Shown: in pieces, positions 50,641 to 59,918 of the stretch
How positions within the stretch are numbered: the first letter of the stretch is position 1
How the letters are laid out: every line of letters begins with the position of its first letter
Assembly: GCA_029319145.1 (NCBI GenBank)
Contig: CP119753.1
Location: 2,170,001-2,234,000, forward strand
Source of the DNA: Microbacter sp. GSS18
GTDB taxonomy: Bacteria > Actinomycetota > Actinomycetes > Actinomycetales > Microbacteriaceae
Reading direction: 5' to 3'
DNA length: 64,000 nt
Position numbers and translations under genes: made by a program
The notes under the pieces: model-generated
What the model was told of the DNA's origin: nothing
Database searches by the model: none
The model's input: the letters and a program-made list of their open reading frames with translations, nothing else

Positions 50641-52215
50641 GTGACGTCGAACCTCGAAGGGGTCGACGCGACGAGGACGTCGCAATCGAGCACCGAGAAC
50701 GAAGGCGTGCGTGAACGCCCGTCGACAGCAGACACACCCGAACCGACGACGTCGCCGATCCCCGTCGTCCCCGCGCTCGACGGTTGGCGCGAGCGCTACG
50801 CACGTCGAATCTGGATCAGTGATCTGCTCGTGCTGGTTTGGGTCGTCTACGGTACCCAGATCGCGTGGTTCGGGCTGGGCAACGCCGAGGTCTCGATGCG
50901 AGAAGACCACCGACTGAGCGACATCTCCTATTGGCTGTTCTCTGCCGGCCTGATCATCACGTGGATGTGGGTGCTCAGTCTGTCTGACTCGCGCAGCGCA
51001 CGGATCATGGGCGCTGGCAGTACGGAGTACATCCGGATCGTCGACTCGAGCGTTCGTCTGTTCGGTTTGATCGCGATCGCCGCGTTCCTGTTCCGCGTCG
51101 ACGTCGCGCGCGGCTTCCTCCTGATCAGCCTTCCTCTCGGCGTCACTGTACTGCTGTTCGAGCGGTGGCTCTGGAGACAGTGGCTGATCTCCCAACGTCA
51201 CGTTGGGAAGTACTCGGCACGTGTACTGCTCGTCGGTTCCGAGAACTCGGTCCGAGAGATCGCCAGAGAGCTAGGCCGTGCGCCAAGCGCGGGCTATCGA
51301 GTGGTTGGCGCTTGCGTTCCATCCGGGCGCGTCGCCGACATGATCGAGGGCACCGACATCCCGATCATGGGGAATGTCAGCTCAGTTGAGCGCGCGATGG
51401 CTACGACCGCGGCCGACACCGTTGCGGTGACAAGCACGGATGACCTCCCACCGCACAAAGTGAAGCAGATCTCTTGGGGTCTCGAGGCCGGAAAGCAACA
51501 CCTGGTCCTGGCCCCAAGCATCGTCGACATCGCGGGGCCACGCATCCACACTCGCCCGGTCTCCGGACTACCTCTGATTCATGTCGAAACCCCTCGATTC
51601 AGCATGGGCCAGCGGTTTGCAAAGCGCACCATGGATCTGGTCACCTCGGTTGCAGGCATCGTGGCAATCAGCCCGCTCTTGGCGCTGCTGGCGATTGGTG
51701 TTCGTGTGTCCGGGCCTGGGTCCATTCTCTTCCGGCAGACGCGAGTTGGGCTCCGTGGGGAGGAGTTCACGATGCTCAAGTTTCGCTCGATGGTGCCCAA
51801 CGCCGAGACTCTGCTCGCGCAACTTCAGACGCAGGATCGCGATGCCGGGAACGAGGTCCTCTTCAAGCTAAAGAACGATCCTCGCGTAACGCCTATCGGA
51901 CGAGTCATGCGCAAGTACAGCCTCGACGAGCTGCCACAGTTGCTGAACGTGATTGGCGGCTCTATGTCGCTCGTAGGACCGCGGCCTCCGCTCCCTTCGG
52001 AAGTGGAACAGTACGCCGATCACGTGCACCGTCGATTTCTCGCAAAGCCAGGCATCACAGGCCTCTGGCAGGTCAGTGGTCGTTCAACATTGTCGTGGGA
52101 TGAGTCAGTTCGGTTGGACCTCTCCTACGTCGAAAACTGGTCGCTCGTCGGCGACGTGGCAATCCTTGCGAAGACTGCAAGGGCCGCACTGGCTCCGGGA
52201 GAGACCGCGCACTAG
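50641..52215 (+). CDS. Exopolysaccharide initiating sugar-phosphate transferase (WbaP/CpsE type)
   Basis: A 524-residue polyprenyl-phosphate sugar-1-phosphate transferase that loads the first sugar onto the lipid carrier. Four amino-terminal helices, a CoA-binding-like middle domain ([20 protein letters not shown]) and the catalytic domain are present: [40 protein letters not shown], and [29 protein letters not shown]. The GTG start at 50641 follows AGGAAAGG. It is the committing enzyme of the cluster. Which sugar it uses (Glc, Gal or other) cannot be told. Confidence 0.93.
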   Translation: MTSNLEGVDATRTSQSSTENEGVRERPSTADTPEPTTSPIPVVPALDGWRERYARRIWISDLLVLVWVVYGTQIAWFGLGNAEVSMREDHRLSDISYWLFSAGLIITWMWVLSLSDSRSARIMGAGSTEYIRIVDSSVRLFGLIAIAAFLFRVDVARGFLLISLPLGVTVLLFERWLWRQWLISQRHVGKYSARVLLVGSENSVREIARELGRAPSAGYRVVGACVPSGRVADMIEGTDIPIMGNVSSVERAMATTAADTVAVTSTDDLPPHKVKQISWGLEAGKQHLVLAPSIVDIAGPRIHTRPVSGLPLIHVETPRFSMGQRFAKRTMDLVTSVAGIVAISPLLALLAIGVRVSGPGSILFRQTRVGLRGEEFTMLKFRSMVPNAETLLAQLQTQDRDAGNEVLFKLKNDPRVTPIGRVMRKYSLDELPQLLNVIGGSMSLVGPRPPLPSEVEQYADHVHRRFLAKPGITGLWQVSGRSTLSWDESVRLDLSYVENWSLVGDVAILAKTARAALAPGETAH

Positions 52216-52318
52216 GGCAGCGGGCGGCACAAAGGGCAATCGCGCGGAGGCTTGTCAGGCCACAGGGATTGGTGGGCGCCCGTCATGCGGTCGCGAGACG
52301 CTCTGACCGCTTGACGGG

Positions 52319-53443
52319 TTACGACGAAACACCATGCTCACTCGACCCCGCCTTCGAATGCGTGCCCACGTGAGTTGCGACGCCGACGCTATCGGCCTGC
52401 GACCGGGAATCTAGCTTCTTTCGCAGTCGATTGGCGGGGCGCTCAACCGCGTACCAACTGATTGTGGCCGCGACGAGCGTCGCGGCTGCCGAGAGCAGCG
52501 GCCCAGCGTCGCCCAGATCAGCTTCGGCCAGCCAGACAACGATTGGCTTGTTCCACAAATAGGCCGCATATGAAATGATTCCGAGCCATAGGAGCGGCCG
52601 CAGCCACGGGACTGGGATGATTTCCCACCGCGTGAGGAAGAAGATTAGTACGACAGTAGCGGCGCTCGTCAACAAGCCCAACACGAAGTACAACCACCAT
52701 TGTGACTTTGCATCCGGGGCAAACGACAAGAGGACGATACAACCGAGAGCCATGCCTGCGGACATGCGCGCCCGACGGCTACTCCGATCGAGAATATCCA
52801 TCACTTTGCGCTTCCCTAGTTGCGCCGCGGCACCGATCACCATTGACACTGCCCACGTAGTCGGCCACGCGTAGACCCGGTCGTAGCCCGGCGCGACGAC
52901 GAGAAGTGACGTCCCTAGTGCCACCAGGAGGACCGTGCCTGACGCGATCACGGCCAGACGCAACTTCCGCAGACGGATGCCGAGCACAAGGACAAGCGGC
53001 CAAACCAGGTAGAACTGCTCTTCTGTGGCGAGTGTCCACAAATGGTTCACCGCGCCATTTGTCTCCCCTGTACCCGGGATATTCATCGTGTACGTAATCC
53101 CAAGCAGAAGGCTTCGGGGGACAAGATCCTGACGGCCCGTCCAGTCGAACACACCGTCCACCATCGCGAAGACGACGAGCATCATCGCGAGCGCTGGGAG
53201 CAGGCGCACTGCTCGATGGAAGTAGAACCGTCCATAACGGACGCGGCCATACCGCCTTAGGTCGTCGACAAGCAGTCCCGTGATGAGATACCCACTCAAC
53301 GCAAAGAACGTGACGACGCCGACGATGCCAGCACCACCGAACACATCTGGCCAAGAATGACGAACGATGACGAGCAAGATGGCTATGCCCCGGAGGAGGT
53401 CAAGACCCTCGATCCGTCGCGCCGTGCTGGAAGTGACCGGCAT
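52319..53443 (-). CDS. Acyltransferase 3 family O-acetyltransferase
   Basis: A 374-residue membrane acyltransferase of the OafA/ExoZ kind that adds acyl groups to polysaccharides. RIEGLDLLRGIAILLVIVRHSWPD contains the conserved histidine, and VVTFFALSGYLITGLLVDDL follows, as expected. About ten helices span the rest. The start at 53443 is supported by the family beginning and preferred over an upstream frame that runs into the IS element. It faces away from the plus-strand genes and is separated from them by the IS remnant. Confidence 0.9.
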   Translation of the reverse strand: MPVTSSTARRIEGLDLLRGIAILLVIVRHSWPDVFGGAGIVGVVTFFALSGYLITGLLVDDLRRYGRVRYGRFYFHRAVRLLPALAMMLVVFAMVDGVFDWTGRQDLVPRSLLLGITYTMNIPGTGETNGAVNHLWTLATEEQFYLVWPLVLVLGIRLRKLRLAVIASGTVLLVALGTSLLVVAPGYDRVYAWPTTWAVSMVIGAAAQLGKRKVMDILDRSSRRARMSAGMALGCIVLLSFAPDAKSQWWLYFVLGLLTSAATVVLIFFLTRWEIIPVPWLRPLLWLGIISYAAYLWNKPIVVWLAEADLGDAGPLLSAAATLVAATISWYAVERPANRLRKKLDSRSQADSVGVATHVGTHSKAGSSEHGVSS

Positions 53444-53499
53444 GACGTCAACATAGCCGCGCGTTGTTAACGGCGCGTGAAGATGTGCCTGCCACGGGC

Positions 53500-53521
53500 C
53501 TTGACCCTCGATCGTGGACAC
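53500..53521. repeat. IS3 terminal inverted repeat, left
   Basis: A 22-bp end, CTTGACCCTCGATCGTGGAC plus 2 nt, which matches the reverse complement of the right end at all but three positions. Confidence 0.8.
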
Positions 53522-53534
53522 GGTGTCGGTTGGG

Positions 53535-53882
53535 TTATGCCGCTTCCGCGTTGGTAGCGGAGGTGGTCGACGCGTAGGCGTTCTCGTAGCTGTTCGGGGT
53601 GATCTGGCCGATCGCGGAGTGGCGTCGGCGCGTGTTGTAGCGGTTCGCCCACCGGAACACGGCCCGGTAGGCGGGCGGGGTCCTGCAGCACCCGGATCCG
53701 CTCAGCGAGGGCAGCATCGTCGGCGGCCTTCGCGGCTCGCCTGGGGGCGGCGTCCAGCCAGGCGTAGAACGACGACCTGCCGATCTCGACGACCTCGCAC
53801 AACCGCTTCACGCCGTAGGCGTCCTTGTGCGCTTCACGCCGTAGGCGTCCTTGTGGTCATCGACGAACTGGAAGCGGTTCAC
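53535..53882 (-). pseudogene. IS3 transposase orfB, disrupted
   Basis: The amino end reads VNRFQFVDDHKDAYGVKR, then a 26-bp duplication (53804-53855) shifts the frame. The next piece, RLCEVVEIGRSSFYAWLDAAPRR to RIRVLQDP, continues in another frame and jumps to the carboxy end FRWANRYNTRRRHSAIGQI. Roughly 200 residues, covering the DDE integrase core, are deleted. Intact orfB proteins have about 280-300 residues. No working transposase can be made from it. Confidence 0.85.
53804..53855. repeat. 26-bp exact tandem duplication inside orfB
   Basis: The 26-bp unit starting CGCTTCACGCCGTAGGCGTC occurs twice in a row, at 53804-53829 and 53830-53855. Because 26 is not a multiple of three it breaks the orfB frame. 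It looks like a replication-slippage or repair event rather than part of the original element. Confidence 0.9.
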
Positions 53883-54208
53883 CAGTTCGTCTCCCCGGCG
53901 AAATACTTCGCCGCCTGACGGAGGATGTCCCGCTCCGTCTCGAGCTTCAGCTTCTCCGCCTTCGACTCGGCCAGCTCGGCCTCGAGCCTTGCGATCCGCG
54001 CCGCCTGCGACTCCTGCCGACCCGCCGCCGGCGCCGGCCCTGTCCCGGCGGTCGTGGTGCCGGAGCCGTGCTTCTCGACCCACTCCCGCAGCGCACCGCG
54101 GGAGATCCCCAAATCCGCCGCGATGCCCTTCAACGTCGCTCCAGGCGTCGACTCGTACAAGTCCACCGCCCGCTGCCGGAACTCGTCCGTGTAGTTCTTC
54201 CTTGCCAT
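53879..54208 (-). CDS. IS3-family transposase orfA
   Basis: A 109-residue DNA-binding component with the helix-turn-helix of IS3 orfA proteins: RKNYTDEFRQRAVDLYESTP, then LKGIAADLGISRGALREWV. A leucine-zipper-like coiled coil (ARIARLEAELAESKAEKLKLETERDILRQAAKYFA) follows at the end and normally pairs with orfB. In active elements it is joined to orfB by -1 frameshifting near the A-rich junction; here orfB is broken, so orfA is a leftover. It may still bind the terminal repeats. Confidence 0.9.
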   Translation of the reverse strand: MARKNYTDEFRQRAVDLYESTPGATLKGIAADLGISRGALREWVEKHGSGTTTAGTGPAPAAGRQESQAARIARLEAELAESKAEKLKLETERDILRQAAKYFAGETNW

Positions 54209-54249
54209 CCCTTGGATTCTCGCTCCCCCAGCAACGTGCTGGAATCAGC

Positions 54250-54271
54250 GTGTCCAAGATCAGGGGTCAAG
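54250..54271. repeat. IS3 terminal inverted repeat, right
   Basis: A 22-bp end, GTGTCCAAGATCAGGGGTCA plus 2 nt. It lies upstream of orfA, as the left end of IS3 elements usually does relative to transcription, so it should hold the orfA promoter. Confidence 0.8.
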
Positions 54272-54346
54272 CGCCCACCGCGCGGAGCGCCTGGAGTTCA
54301 GCTTTGTTATTCGGACGTAACTGGCCCTGGTGTAGCTTCCAGACGT

Positions 54347-54844
54347 ATGGGGCAACTGCGTCAATGGATCATCAACGGGCCGCTCGCGTCCGGGCTCGTG
54401 CCTCACTGGCACCGTTGGCGACTCCTGCGTCTTGCCGGCGTAGCTATTCCAATGCGTGCCATGATCCATGACCGATGCTACTTTGGTGGCACCAACGTCT
54501 CGATCGGGCCCGGGACGTTCGTCAATAGCCAGGTCTACTTCGATGACGGAGCACCGATCACGGTCGGCCGGAAGGTCGATATCGGGATGAGGGTGACCAT
54601 CATCACGAGCAATCACATAATCGGGCCGTCTCACGACAGGGTGCAGCCTGGATCCTGGGACCCGCAACCCGTCATCATTGGGGATGGGGCTTGGATCGGC
54701 GCGGGGGCGATGATCCTACCTGGCGTTAGAATCGGACAGGGAGCCGTCGTGGCTTCTGGCGCGGTCGTTACTCGCGACGTCGACGCTAATCTTCTAGTCG
54801 CTGGCGTCCCCGCGCGGCAAGTGAGGACGCTGTCCGAAGAATGA
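54347..54844 (+). CDS. Left-handed beta-helix acyltransferase (serine/sugar O-acetyltransferase-like)
   Basis: A 165-residue hexapeptide-repeat acyltransferase that adds acetyl groups from acetyl-CoA to a sugar. Repeats of the form [I/V]GxxxxI run through ITVGRKVDIGMRVTIIT, VIIGDGAWIGAGAMILPGVRIGQGAVVASGAVV, and the closing VAGVPARQVR is typical. The catalytic histidine should be the one in ITSNHIIG. It overlaps the polymerase gene by 4 nt (ATGA at 54841). The start at 54347 lies 78 bp from the IS end, so the insertion may have changed its promoter. Confidence 0.88.
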   Translation: MGQLRQWIINGPLASGLVPHWHRWRLLRLAGVAIPMRAMIHDRCYFGGTNVSIGPGTFVNSQVYFDDGAPITVGRKVDIGMRVTIITSNHIIGPSHDRVQPGSWDPQPVIIGDGAWIGAGAMILPGVRIGQGAVVASGAVVTRDVDANLLVAGVPARQVRTLSEE

Positions 54845-56265
54845 GACATCGTGCACTAGCAGGGGTTCTGCTATTCACCGGAGCGTGGGTAGGCCTGTCG
54901 GGATGGATCCTCGTCCGAGACCCATGGCTTGGTGTCGCGTTCGGGTTGGCGCCTTTGGCGGTCTGGACGCTGCTGCGCTTCTCGTGGGCTCGGCTTATTG
55001 CAGTCGTTGGTGGCGGGCTTGCCGTTCTAGGATCGTCGTCCGAGCTCAGCATCACCAAGTTCATCTACGCCGGCGTCATTGTGTTCTGCGCAGTCATTTC
55101 GACTGCCCGAATCGCTTCAGATCCGCCGCCTATTGCCCGCGTGTTTCGCCCCCTCATCTGGACGGGGAGCCTGTTCCTCTTTACGGTTATCGTCGGTGCA
55201 CTGATCTCACCCGAGGGCTTCAGCGTTGCGACGTTCGGGCGGCAGATTATCTTCTACGCGCTCATTGTGCTTGGGCCGATCGTAGGAATTGATGCTGGCC
55301 GCGAACTATCCCCTCGCGTCGTGTATGCCGTACTTTGGCTGGTTGGGATAGTCGCCGCTGTCGGATTCGCGGTGGACTGGCTGGACCGAAGGGGGGTTAC
55401 GAGCCTGCCATTCGGTCGCTTTGTGCTTTCGAGCCTGATCCTGCCAGGAATGGTGTTCGCGCTGGCCCTCGTGCTTGTCGCCCACCGCCGCAGAATTCTC
55501 TCCCGGGCGATCTGGCTCTTGGCCGTCGTTGTCATTCCCGTCGCCATGCTCATTACTGGAACGCGGACCAACCTCATTATCTTTGGGACTGTCCCGCTCG
55601 TCATGGGACGTCTTCGCAATTCCCGAGTTCCACTTCCGCGGATGATTGTCATCCTGTCGGCCGCCGCGCTAGTCGGACTCGCCGCGTTCCCCCTAGTTGA
55701 GTCATTCCTGATCAACGACCCCCATTTCATCGATAGAAGACTCGCTGCACTGCTTACCGTCGTTGACGGGAACGCCGCGCAAGACCAGTCCTACTCGTGG
55801 CGCAGCCTGCAGTATGCGTCCGCTTGGGAACTCATTCAGGATCACCCCCTGGTGGGTCTTGGGCTCGGCTGGACGCTCAGCTACACAATCGACTCCCCGC
55901 TTCTCTCCGTAGTTAGGCTCGGGTGGCTAGGAGTCCTGACTATGACGCTGTATCTAGTCTCGCTGGGGTCGGCGGTTTGGCGCAGCCGCAAGCTGTATGG
56001 GCCGTCTCCTGCGATTACGGCGTTCTGGGGGCTGATCGGGCTCACCGTGTTGAGCCTGCCGTTCGGCACGCCGCTCGAGGATCGCGGCTTCGGATTCGCG
56101 ATCATGCTCATCACCATGGCGATCAGCGCTGAAGTCTCCCAGCGTCCTTCCACCGCACAGTTCGTAACCGAACTACGGACGGGTCGCAGACAGAAACAGC
56201 GCGGCCGAGAACCCGCCGCCGGCACCGCACCATACTCCGGCGCCCAGAATCGCGTACGCGGCTAG
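54841..56265 (+). CDS. O-antigen ligase/polymerase-like membrane protein (Wzy)
   Basis: A 474-residue protein with about eleven hydrophobic helices and a large loop between residues ~285 and ~345. That loop holds SYSWRSLQYASAWELIQDHPLVGLGLGW, the Wzy_C-type motif in which R and the H-P-L-x-G-x-G turn are conserved among O-antigen polymerases and ligases. It would join repeat units at the outer face of the membrane. A basic, hydrophilic tail follows the last helix. Coupled by ATGA to the acetyltransferase upstream; convergent with the glycosyltransferase operon. Confidence 0.85.
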   Translation: MRHRALAGVLLFTGAWVGLSGWILVRDPWLGVAFGLAPLAVWTLLRFSWARLIAVVGGGLAVLGSSSELSITKFIYAGVIVFCAVISTARIASDPPPIARVFRPLIWTGSLFLFTVIVGALISPEGFSVATFGRQIIFYALIVLGPIVGIDAGRELSPRVVYAVLWLVGIVAAVGFAVDWLDRRGVTSLPFGRFVLSSLILPGMVFALALVLVAHRRRILSRAIWLLAVVVIPVAMLITGTRTNLIIFGTVPLVMGRLRNSRVPLPRMIVILSAAALVGLAAFPLVESFLINDPHFIDRRLAALLTVVDGNAAQDQSYSWRSLQYASAWELIQDHPLVGLGLGWTLSYTIDSPLLSVVRLGWLGVLTMTLYLVSLGSAVWRSRKLYGPSPAITAFWGLIGLTVLSLPFGTPLEDRGFGFAIMLITMAISAEVSQRPSTAQFVTELRTGRRQKQRGREPAAGTAPYSGAQNRVRG

Positions 56266-56400
56266 ACCGAGCCCACGCCGCGAAGCGACTCGCGGGGCCG
56301 CTCCCGGAAGCCGTTCGGCTCTACGAGGGGCGATGTCGCTCCTGAAAGCGATCACTCGAGTCAAGGTCGCTCTCACCGCGAGACTCGTCTGAGCTTGGAC

Positions 56401-57408
56401 TCACGAAGTGTGTCGGCGTTGAATCGCGGGCGGAATCTGAGCCGGTCTCTCGAGCAGTTTCGCAAAGTGGCGGACCGTGTGCGCAACGAGGTCAATGCAG
56501 AGCCGGGGAAGCGAACGCCCCCACAGCCCGCACTTCCTACCAACGACATCGACGAATCTGTCGCGCTCTGCCTCCCAGAACCAGCTGTCCTCCATGGTCA
56601 ACGCAGTGCGGAGAGAACGGAAGCCACGTTCCTTCTCGGCGGGCAAGTGCCACAACGACAATCCACGTTCATCGCCCCGAACACTTCGATGGCCGTGCGC
56701 CGTCCATATTCGACGCACGTAGGGCGAGACGTCTGTTACCTTCACACGTCGCAACGCGAAGTTCATCACGTGCTCCTCCGTCCGAAAGTGCAGCTCCCTC
56801 CGCTCGTGACGACTGAGAGAATCCGCCCAGGCCACCGATACACCGTGGCGCACCTCAGCCACTACTCGTTGCGGAATGACATAGGCCTCTCCGCCGAAGT
56901 GACATGGTGTGGACCTCTCCTCGCCAAGCTGGGCGTGGATGACAGCGGCATCAAGGGCGCTAAGCCCATTCACCGGCTTGTCAGGTGCGTACTCTATCGG
57001 CAAGACGCCGACCGAGTCGTCTGGAACAGCTTCCAGGAGCGGGGCGAGCGGCCCCACACAGACGACGTCGGGGTCGATGATGATGAGCGTCGAAGCTTCC
57101 ATGACGCTCACTACATCGAGCAGAAACAGAGAGCCCAGGAAAGTTGGGGCAAAACCCGCAGGCGGCGCGTGGTCGAACGCAATCAAGCGATGCTGAACCC
57201 CAATGCCCGCCAGTTGGCTCAGGCGAGACTGCCCGACCTCATGATCTGTGGCAAGCACGAGCTCAAGGTCTGGATTCCACCGCCTAAGAGACGAGAATGC
57301 CACCAAAGCTGCGTCCAGGTATACGTCGGCGGATGATCCACCGCCTTTCCGAAGGTTGGGGTTCTGCGCGCGGGGCGCGCTCGCGAAAGGAATGACTACA
57401 GTGGCCAT
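56401..57408 (-). CDS. GT-A-fold glycosyltransferase, specificity unknown
   Basis: A 335-residue soluble protein. The beginning (VVIPFASAPR, then DVYLDAALVAFSSLRRWNPDLELVLATDHE) resembles GT-A transferases working on nucleotide sugars, and LIIIDPDVVCVGPL supplies a DxD metal motif at about residue 110. Other landmarks of a known family are not clear. It is the last gene of the minus-strand operon, 2 nt after the GT4 gene, and must belong to polysaccharide assembly. Donor and acceptor unknown. Confidence 0.7.
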   Translation of the reverse strand: MATVVIPFASAPRAQNPNLRKGGGSSADVYLDAALVAFSSLRRWNPDLELVLATDHEVGQSRLSQLAGIGVQHRLIAFDHAPPAGFAPTFLGSLFLLDVVSVMEASTLIIIDPDVVCVGPLAPLLEAVPDDSVGVLPIEYAPDKPVNGLSALDAAVIHAQLGEERSTPCHFGGEAYVIPQRVVAEVRHGVSVAWADSLSRHERRELHFRTEEHVMNFALRRVKVTDVSPYVRRIWTAHGHRSVRGDERGLSLWHLPAEKERGFRSLRTALTMEDSWFWEAERDRFVDVVGRKCGLWGRSLPRLCIDLVAHTVRHFAKLLERPAQIPPAIQRRHTS

Positions 57409-57410
57409 CG

Positions 57411-58682
57411 CTAGATCACCGCCTCTGAAGTATCCCCAAGTGGTCTCAGGATCGCGGCGAGAGCGACGGCGACGGCATCACCGTAACTGTCCCACCCACC
57501 CAACGAAGTGGCCAGCGTGCGCGCCTCCCCCGAGTAGTCGCGCCTAGTCTGCGAATCGCCCGCAATGAAGTCGATCGCCCCAGCTATCGGGTCAGCTGAA
57601 CCGGCTGAGAAGACAAGGCCCGCTCGCCCATGAAGCCCAGCGTCTACGGCGCCGGTTCGATCCGAGGCAATCACCGGCAGGCCGTGCGCTAGCGCCTCAT
57701 TGATGACGTTCCCGTATCCCTCTGCCAAGGAGGGAAACACCAGCGCGTGATGAGCGCCCATAAGTGCCCAGAGTGATTCCTGATCAAGCGATCCCACATA
57801 TGACATCTCGACAGATGGGTATGCGCGGGCCAACTCCGGGACCATCTTGAGCGGGTCGGGCCCGACGAGGGTGAGTGCCACCGCCTTGGTTCGAAGGCTC
57901 TCGATGGCTTCGAAGAGATAGCTAAGACCCTTCCGTTGGCTCATCTGCCCAGCAAACAGGAGCTTGATGGGGCCTCTGGCATCGGCTTCGCGCTGTACTT
58001 CAGTTCGGGCCAGCAGCTTTGGCGGGATCGCTAGGGGAGCCACGATGAGCGGCTTGTCCAACTCCTGCGAATATGTTGAGGCCGTGAACCTACTGTTCGC
58101 GACCACGACCGCTGCGCTCGCCGCTTCGTCCTTGGCATGCGGATCCGATTCGAGACGCCCGGTAGATCGAAACTGCAAGTAGGTGCTCCAGCGCGGGTTG
58201 CTGACCGCTTCCCCATCCATGAGGCGGTGAAGGACGGGCAGGTATGGCAAGGGCGTGTAGATCGCCAGCCGGCACGCACGATCTAGGTGACGGTGGACGC
58301 CCGATTGGGTATTGGTGGGTACTAGCGCGACATCCGGTTCACGCTCGCCCCACAGCATCGACGTGAAAGTATCAGCCACAATGCGATTCCGCCGTGTCAG
58401 CCACCGACGCTCGCCCAGGACATTGCCTCGCCGCTTAGCATAGGTCGCAGCGAGGTCGGCCAGGAGGCCGGTCCTGTTCAGATCGGGTCGGCTCAAACTA
58501 TGAGGCAATGTTCGCGCCCCTAGACCGCGATCCAATCCGAGCGCGGCAAGACGGGCCCGCTCTTGACTAGTGAACTGAAGCGCCGTTGCGTAGCCAGCAA
58601 GTTCGCCCCGTCCGGCGAGCGCGGCGGCGATCCATGCGAGCGCAGGATGAGAACCTGGGTTGTAGACAGCGGTTCTAGGCAC
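57411..58682 (-). CDS. Glycosyltransferase family 4
   Basis: A 423-residue GT-B-fold transferase. The carboxy half is typical of GT4: LLFAGQMSQRKGLSYLFEAI, ALTLVGPDPLK, then VFPSLAEGYGNVINEALAHGLPVIASDRTGAVD, which includes the ExxxxxxxE nucleotide-sugar motif. The amino half is less conserved and should bind the acceptor. It sits between the flippase (31-nt gap) and the next glycosyltransferase. Linkage and sugar unknown. Confidence 0.9.
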   Translation of the reverse strand: MPRTAVYNPGSHPALAWIAAALAGRGELAGYATALQFTSQERARLAALGLDRGLGARTLPHSLSRPDLNRTGLLADLAATYAKRRGNVLGERRWLTRRNRIVADTFTSMLWGEREPDVALVPTNTQSGVHRHLDRACRLAIYTPLPYLPVLHRLMDGEAVSNPRWSTYLQFRSTGRLESDPHAKDEAASAAVVVANSRFTASTYSQELDKPLIVAPLAIPPKLLARTEVQREADARGPIKLLFAGQMSQRKGLSYLFEAIESLRTKAVALTLVGPDPLKMVPELARAYPSVEMSYVGSLDQESLWALMGAHHALVFPSLAEGYGNVINEALAHGLPVIASDRTGAVDAGLHGRAGLVFSAGSADPIAGAIDFIAGDSQTRRDYSGEARTLATSLGGWDSYGDAVAVALAAILRPLGDTSEAVI

Positions 58683-58712
58683 AGCACACCTCCTTGACCA
58701 TTTTCGAGACCG

Positions 58713-59918
58713 TCAGTTCGAGCTCTGTCTGCGTAGATGGGCGGTTGCCACGAACCAAGGACCCACTATTGAAGCCGCAAAGAGAAACTGCATTGCGACT
58801 AGGCCGACGGCCGCTCCGACAAGCCCCATAGCCACCGACAGAGTCCAGATCGAAGCCAGACCGCCGAGCACTGCGACCCACATCAACGCTGGGACTATCA
58901 CAGGGACTCGCTCCGAGTAGAACCATGCCAGATGGATCTGCGATACCGCCGATAAGCCTGCACCCACGAATACCGCGACAGCGACGGGTGCAGCCCCAGC
59001 GAAGGACTCGCCGTACAACAAGACCACAATCTGCGGGGCGACGAATGACGCCGCGATGAGCGCGACGGAGAATCCGTACACAAGCAACCGAGCGCGCCGG
59101 AAGACTGCCATCTTGCGAGCACCGCTCCCAGCCGAGGCGAGCTCCGGAATGAGTACCTGCAGGAGCGTGGCAATCAACATGCTGATGGGGTTGAAGAGAC
59201 GTGTCGCGGAGGCAAACAGGCCAGCATCGACCGACCCCAGCCGTCCGTTCACGACTGCAACGTCGAGTTGCGACGTATTGGCCGCACCGCCGCTGAACAT
59301 GACACCGAGGTTCTCTCGAATCAGCGATACGAGACTCCGCGGTCTTGCCAGCCGATGCAAGACGAGCGAGCCGAACAGCACAATCCCTGCGGCTGCGGCT
59401 GAGAGCGCCCCCACGAGCGCACCCTGCTCACTACTCACAATCAGGATGGGCACCAATGCCGCTGCTCGCCTCGAAACCAGTACCGCCATCGCGGCCCAAC
59501 TTCGGCGCTCGCCCTGAAGAATGCCAACCGCAAGATCACCCGTCGCCTCGCCCGCAGCATATACGGCCGCGGTCACCGCGAGCACTGTTGGAATATCGAG
59601 TAGCTGCGCGTACCCTAGCGCTGCGAACGGGAGCACTATGATCAACCCGGCTCGCACCAGCGCAAAGGTCGTCAGAGATGACCGACCCGTCGAGTCCGAT
59701 CCAGCTCGAAGGACTCGGGCCCCCATGCCCAGTTCGAGTACCGACATCGCAACCAGCGTGACGGAGATGACTGTCGCGAAGTACCCAAAGCCGCTGACAC
59801 CAAGGAGTCGTGCGAATAGCGCAAAAACGCCAACCTGCAGCAATGCTGCGACGATTCGCCCCACAAAAGAGACTGAGAAGCGCCTAAGCAAGCCTCCTCC
59901 CTTTGTCAGCGATGGCAC
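58713..59918 (-). CDS. Wzx-like flippase (polysaccharide biosynthesis protein)
   Basis: A 401-residue membrane protein with about twelve helices of the MATE/PST type. The amino end LLRRFSVSFVGRIVAALLQVGVFALFARLLGVSGFGYFATVIS is characteristic of the Wzx family. It would move undecaprenyl-linked repeat units across the membrane for the Wzy-like polymerase at 54841. The start at 59918 overlaps the stop of the next upstream gene by about 35 nt, so a slightly later start is possible. Confidence 0.85.
   Translation of the reverse strand: MPSLTKGGGLLRRFSVSFVGRIVAALLQVGVFALFARLLGVSGFGYFATVISVTLVAMSVLELGMGARVLRAGSDSTGRSSLTTFALVRAGLIIVLPFAALGYAQLLDIPTVLAVTAAVYAAGEATGDLAVGILQGERRSWAAMAVLVSRRAAALVPILIVSSEQGALVGALSAAAAGIVLFGSLVLHRLARPRSLVSLIRENLGVMFSGGAANTSQLDVAVVNGRLGSVDAGLFASATRLFNPISMLIATLLQVLIPELASAGSGARKMAVFRRARLLVYGFSVALIAASFVAPQIVVLLYGESFAGAAPVAVAVFVGAGLSAVSQIHLAWFYSERVPVIVPALMWVAVLGGLASIWTLSVAMGLVGAAVGLVAMQFLFAASIVGPWFVATAHLRRQSSN

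Larger units (their letters stand above)
53502..54269 (-). mobile_element. Decayed IS3-family insertion sequence, 768 bp
   Basis: Imperfect terminal repeats begin TGACCCTCGATCGTGGACA at 53502 and end with the matching TGTCCAAGATCAGGGGTCA at 54269. Inside, on the minus strand, lie an intact orfA (53879-54208) and a damaged orfB. An intact member would be about 1.2 kb, so ~0.5 kb is missing. No target duplication is seen at the ends. The element separates an O-acyltransferase gene from the rest of the polysaccharide cluster. Confidence 0.85.
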
